From assembly GCF_003584105.1 (NCBI RefSeq), contig NZ_QXFO01000006.1, forward strand, positions 1 through 64,000: 64,000 nucleotides of DNA. Direction: 5' to 3'. How positions within the stretch are numbered: the first letter of the stretch is position 1; the number at the start of each line of letters is the position of its first letter. The notes beneath the pieces are model-generated. The model did no database searches. It was not told the DNA's origin and saw only the letters and a program-made list of their open reading frames with translations. Of this stretch, positions 61,206-64,000 are shown one piece after another. A program made the translations under genes and the position numbers. The DNA is from Flagellimonas taeanensis (GTDB lineage Bacteria > Bacteroidota > Bacteroidia > Flavobacteriales > Flavobacteriaceae).

Positions 61206-62030
61206 ATGGACTATCAATTAAAATACATCACACCTGATATCAAGCTTTCATCCTTTGAGGACAGGCTTTTCAAAACGGAAGTGGTATTTGACCACCATAT
61301 GCTTGTGTGGTTCATTTCGGGGGAAACCAAGATCGTACAGGCGGATGAAAGCCACGTGTTCAAGCCAGGGGACATCTTCCTGATTCCCAGAAATCAAATG
61401 GCCACGATCATCAACTATCCCAAGGACGGCCTTCCCCATAAATCGGTGGTGATGCACCTTTCCACGGACAGGTTGAGGGATTTTTATGCCCAACTGGATG
61501 TGAAACCGAAGGTGGTCTCCACACCCAAAATTGTGCGTTTTGGAAGCCATCCGTTGTTAAAAAGTTGTCTATCCTCCCTAATCCCCTATTTTGATATGCA
61601 GGAAGACAAATTTCCCGAAAACATTGCTTCCTTAAAAATTACCGAGGCCATTACCATCCTCAGAACCCTGGATGTAGGCATCGACAACATTTTGGCCAAT
61701 TTTGAGGAACCCCACAAAATAGACCTGGCCACTTTTATGGAGCGGAATTTTATGTTCAACATGCCGTTGGAAAAGTTCAGCTATTTGACCGGTAGGAGCC
61801 TGACCACCTTTAAACGGGATTTTCACAAAGTGTTCCACACCACCCCACAGCGCTGGCTTACCCAAAAACGTCTGGAACTGGCCCATTACCAATTGACCAA
61901 GAAAGAACGAAAACCCGTAGAGGTCTATCTTGAAACAGGATTTGAAAACCTGTCACATTTCTCCTTTGCCTTTAAAAAACATTTTGGATATGCCCCTACG
62001 GCCCTTGCACAACAAAAAACAATCCATTGA
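61206..62030 (+). CDS. AraC-family transcriptional regulator (first of two)
   Basis: 274 residues from ATG 61206 (MDYQLKYITPDIKLSS; earlier codons overlap the SDR gene). The N-terminal sensor half is cupin-like (HVFKPGDIFLIPRNQM). The C-terminal AraC domain has MPLEKFSYLTGRSLTTFKRD (first helix-turn-helix) and PVEVYLETGFENLSHFSFAF (second), with FKKHFGYAPTALAQ. It begins 28 bases after the SDR gene and probably regulates it (inference). Confidence 0.92.
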   Translation: MDYQLKYITPDIKLSSFEDRLFKTEVVFDHHMLVWFISGETKIVQADESHVFKPGDIFLIPRNQMATIINYPKDGLPHKSVVMHLSTDRLRDFYAQLDVKPKVVSTPKIVRFGSHPLLKSCLSSLIPYFDMQEDKFPENIASLKITEAITILRTLDVGIDNILANFEEPHKIDLATFMERNFMFNMPLEKFSYLTGRSLTTFKRDFHKVFHTTPQRWLTQKRLELAHYQLTKKERKPVEVYLETGFENLSHFSFAFKKHFGYAPTALAQQKTIH

Positions 62031-62104
62031 CAATACCTAGAAGTCATGGAGCACTCTTTTTTGCGTAATTTTATGCCTGTTTTGCCCCATATAAGTCCAC
62101 AATA

Positions 62105-62929
62105 GTGCAGGAACTCTTCAAAATCTTCCGATTTACCGCCAAAGATGCCAAAGCATTGGAAAGCGAGAGCATTGAACCCCATGTGCACGATTTTGAAGAA
62201 CTCATCATAGGTGCGGAGGGCAAAATTTCCCATTTCATCGATTTTGATGATGAGATTGTCTATGCCCCCTTCGTGAGCTTCGTGACACAAGGCAAGCCCC
62301 ATCTGCTCAGGCCACAGACCCACGAGGGCAAATGTGATCTTTGGGTCATCCGGTTTCGAAGCGAGTTCATGTCGGAGACCATTTTCAAGCTTTATGGCTA
62401 TTTCCACAACAGGGCCAACATCACCCTGCCCACCAATCGTTGTTTCAATAGGCTGACCTCGCTCTGCGAAATGATGCTCGACGAAGTGGAACGCCCCAAC
62501 CCCAATCTGTCCATCATCAAACAATTGCTCACTTCACTGTTGACGATGGTCTACAACGAAAAGCCCGAAAACCCGGACCAAGAGTCCAGCAATGCACATT
62601 CGCAGACCTATGCCAACTTTTTACGCATTCTGGAGGAGAACTTTCGGCGACCTGTCAAGATTTCCTTTTATGCCGAAAAACTGTTCATGAGCAAGCGCAA
62701 CCTCAACCTCATCTGCCAGGAAGTGATGCAGCAAAGCGTGGGCGAAATCATCGAGACCCGTAAACTCACCGAGGCAAAAAACCTGCTCATCAACACCAAC
62801 AAGACCATTGCCGAAATCGGTTTTGAACTGGGCTACAATGAAAAGGCCTACTTCTCCAAAGTCTTCAAACGCAAAACAGGGCAGACTCCATCCGCTTTCA
62901 AGAAAGAAATGAAACAGCTTATTTCCTAA
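62105..62929 (+). CDS. AraC-family transcriptional regulator (second), GTG start
   Basis: 274 residues. GTG at 62105 gives the natural length and no in-frame ATG is close. The N-terminal cupin-like sensor (EPHVHDFEELIIGAEGKISH, HLLRPQTHEGKC) is followed by two helix-turn-helices: KISFYAEKLFMSKRNLNLIC and TIAEIGFELGYNEKAYFSKV, ending FKRKTGQTPSAFKKE. The effector is unknown. It may act on the YceI gene 98 bases downstream or on the whole cluster. Confidence 0.9.
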   Translation: MQELFKIFRFTAKDAKALESESIEPHVHDFEELIIGAEGKISHFIDFDDEIVYAPFVSFVTQGKPHLLRPQTHEGKCDLWVIRFRSEFMSETIFKLYGYFHNRANITLPTNRCFNRLTSLCEMMLDEVERPNPNLSIIKQLLTSLLTMVYNEKPENPDQESSNAHSQTYANFLRILEENFRRPVKISFYAEKLFMSKRNLNLICQEVMQQSVGEIIETRKLTEAKNLLINTNKTIAEIGFELGYNEKAYFSKVFKRKTGQTPSAFKKEMKQLIS

Positions 62930-63027
62930 AAGTACAACCCTTCTTCCAAAAGGTATTACCCTTCCCGTGGGATATTGAAAGATCTTTGTATCAAAGAAAT
63001 AAATCAATAACCCAAAAATTAAGAACA

Positions 63028-63561
63028 ATGTCAAATAAGACGATTTGGAATTTAGATCCAACACATAGCGAACTTACCTTTAAGGTAAAACACCTCATGA
63101 TCTCCAACGTAAAAGGTGAGTTCACCAAATTCAGTGCTACCATAGACGGGGCTGATTTTGAGACCGCAAAACTATCGGCCACCATCGATGCCGCTTCCAT
63201 TTTCACTAATAACAATGACAGGGACGGCCACCTGAAGAGTGCCGATTTCTTCGAAGTGGAAACCTACCCCGAGTTGAAATTTGAAAGCACTTCCATCAAA
63301 AAAGTGGACGATGACGAATTCAAGCTCACAGGCGACCTTACGATCAAAGGAACCACAAAATCCGTTGAATTGGATGTGGATTTTGGTGGGTACATGAAAG
63401 ATCCCTATGGAAACGAAAAAGCAGGGTTCTCCATTGCTGGGAAAATCAACCGTAAGGATTTTGGCCTGAACTGGAACGCTGCCCTTGAAGCCGGTGGTGT
63501 TATGGTGAGCGAAGAAGTAAAAATTGCTGCCGAGGTCCAGTTTGTAAAGACCGAGGCCTAA
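63028..63561 (+). CDS. YceI-family lipocalin-like protein
   Basis: 177 residues from ATG 63028 (MSNKTIWNLDPTHSELTFKV; the longer frame lacks support). The YceI signature is DPTHSELTFKVKHLMISNVK followed by strands GEFTKFSATIDGA and the late IAGKINRKDFGLNWN. The protein forms an extended beta-barrel that binds long isoprenoids such as polyprenyl quinones or fatty-acid amides. No signal peptide is visible, so it would be cytoplasmic. The GATCTTTG before it is a weak promoter candidate. Confidence 0.94.
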   Translation: MSNKTIWNLDPTHSELTFKVKHLMISNVKGEFTKFSATIDGADFETAKLSATIDAASIFTNNNDRDGHLKSADFFEVETYPELKFESTSIKKVDDDEFKLTGDLTIKGTTKSVELDVDFGGYMKDPYGNEKAGFSIAGKINRKDFGLNWNAALEAGGVMVSEEVKIAAEVQFVKTEA

Positions 63562-63577
63562 TTTCGATGTACCAGTG

Positions 63578-63607
63578 GCCCGGATACCGAAAGGGTCCGG
63601 GCTTTTC
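63578..63607 (+). terminator. Terminator after the YceI gene
   Basis: GCCCGGA (63578-63584) pairs with TCCGGGC (63596-63602), then TTTT. Confidence 0.8.
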
Positions 63608-63623
63608 ATAGCTCCCTTTTCAC

Positions 63624-64000
63624 ATGAACAGGAAGAATTTCATCAAAACACTGGGAGTCATACCTTTTATCACTGCCATGAACGATTTCAGTACATTACG
63701 GTCGCTCGACAAGAGCCTGCCCCCTTCCGAGAAGATGCCCGTGCTCTTTTTGGGACATGGAAGCCCCATGAACGCCATTGAGGAAAATGAGTTTGTCTCC
63801 TCCTTCCGCAAATTGGGCAAGGAAGTGGCAAGGCCCAAGGTCATCCTTTGCATTTCGGCCCACTGGGAGACCCGTGGCACCAAGGTGACGGCTATGCAAA
63901 ACCCGCCCACCATCCACGATTTTGGTGGTTTTCCGCAAGCCCTGTTCGATGTACGCTACCCCGCACCGGGAAGCCCTGAAATGGCACAGGAGACAAAGGA
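63624..64000 (+). CDS. ygiD: DODA-type extradiol ring-cleavage dioxygenase family protein (YgiD-like), 3' end outside window
   Basis: The frame is open from ATG 63624 (MNRKNFIKTLGVIPF) to the window end, 125 codons. It has LFLGHGSPMNAIEENEF, CISAHWETRGTKV and the IHDFGGFPQALFDVRYPAPG block. These are the metal-binding histidines and neighbours of the YgiD/4,5-DOPA dioxygenase family. The N-terminal leader of about 25 residues is hydrophobic near GVIPFITAM and may be a short signal or an extended N-terminus. Catalytic activity on catechols is inferred from the family. Confidence 0.9.
   Translation, partial: MNRKNFIKTLGVIPFITAMNDFSTLRSLDKSLPPSEKMPVLFLGHGSPMNAIEENEFVSSFRKLGKEVARPKVILCISAHWETRGTKVTAMQNPPTIHDFGGFPQALFDVRYPAPGSPEMAQETK

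Overview
The window is a 64 kb chromosomal segment of a marine-type Bacteroidota, most likely Flavobacteriaceae close to Muricauda/Allomuricauda (inference). The signs are sigma-A promoters of the TAnnTTTG type with few Shine-Dalgarno sequences, DUF4252 genes beside an ECF sigma factor, a flavobacterial SerB-SerA fusion, a short CarB, lipoproteins with CxxD/S starts, a BspA/cadherin surface protein and TTCGACTnCGCTCA intergenic repeats. No tRNA, rRNA, CRISPR array, integrase, transposase or phage module was found. Most of the window is ordinary core genome; accessory character is confined to small AT-rich patches and repeat-bearing spacers.

1-12 kb: the 3' end of a large repeat-rich surface protein, rlmH, a serine-biosynthesis fusion protein, an ICMT-like methyltransferase, rdgB, a DEAD-box RNA helicase behind a probable structured leader, a carboxypeptidase-regulatory-like secreted protein, a lipoprotein alpha-amylase, and small VOC, SRPBCC and TrmH-type genes. 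12-19 kb: nhaA, a sirtuin, a c-type haem-binding-like protein, a conserved unknown plus purB plus a 59-residue membrane protein missed by length cut-offs, an alpha/beta hydrolase and an MscS channel. 19.5-21.6 kb: an ECF sigma factor, a putative anti-sigma protein and two DUF4252 proteins in one operon.

21.8-30 kb: an S41 peptidase, then a vitamin B12 uptake locus. A cobalamin riboswitch precedes the TonB-dependent receptor on the minus strand, and a tight btuF-btuC-btuD operon runs divergently. rmuC follows. 30-34 kb: a DUF559 nuclease whose stop codon lies in a double-hairpin repeat, a thioesterase, and an AT-rich M48 peptidase/unknown pair. 34-42 kb: the oxidative pentose phosphate genes pgl-zwf divergent from gnd, then a ChaN-like protein and an S9 peptidase. 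42-48 kb: an adaptor/RND/outer-membrane efflux operon with a small secreted protein and a divergent Crp/Fnr-family regulator.

49-52 kb: a lipoprotein, a lipoprotein with a collagen-like stalk and two calcium-loop modules, and a secreted fibre-like protein with 36-residue repeats and a coiled-coil end. This is the most plausible little-described surface structure here. 52-64 kb: carB without its allosteric domain, rpmH, a TPR protein, a lytic transglycosylase, an alpha/beta hydrolase, a small GNAT-like protein, mtaB, and a stress/catabolism cluster (SDR, two AraC regulators, YceI and a YgiD-type dioxygenase cut by the window end).
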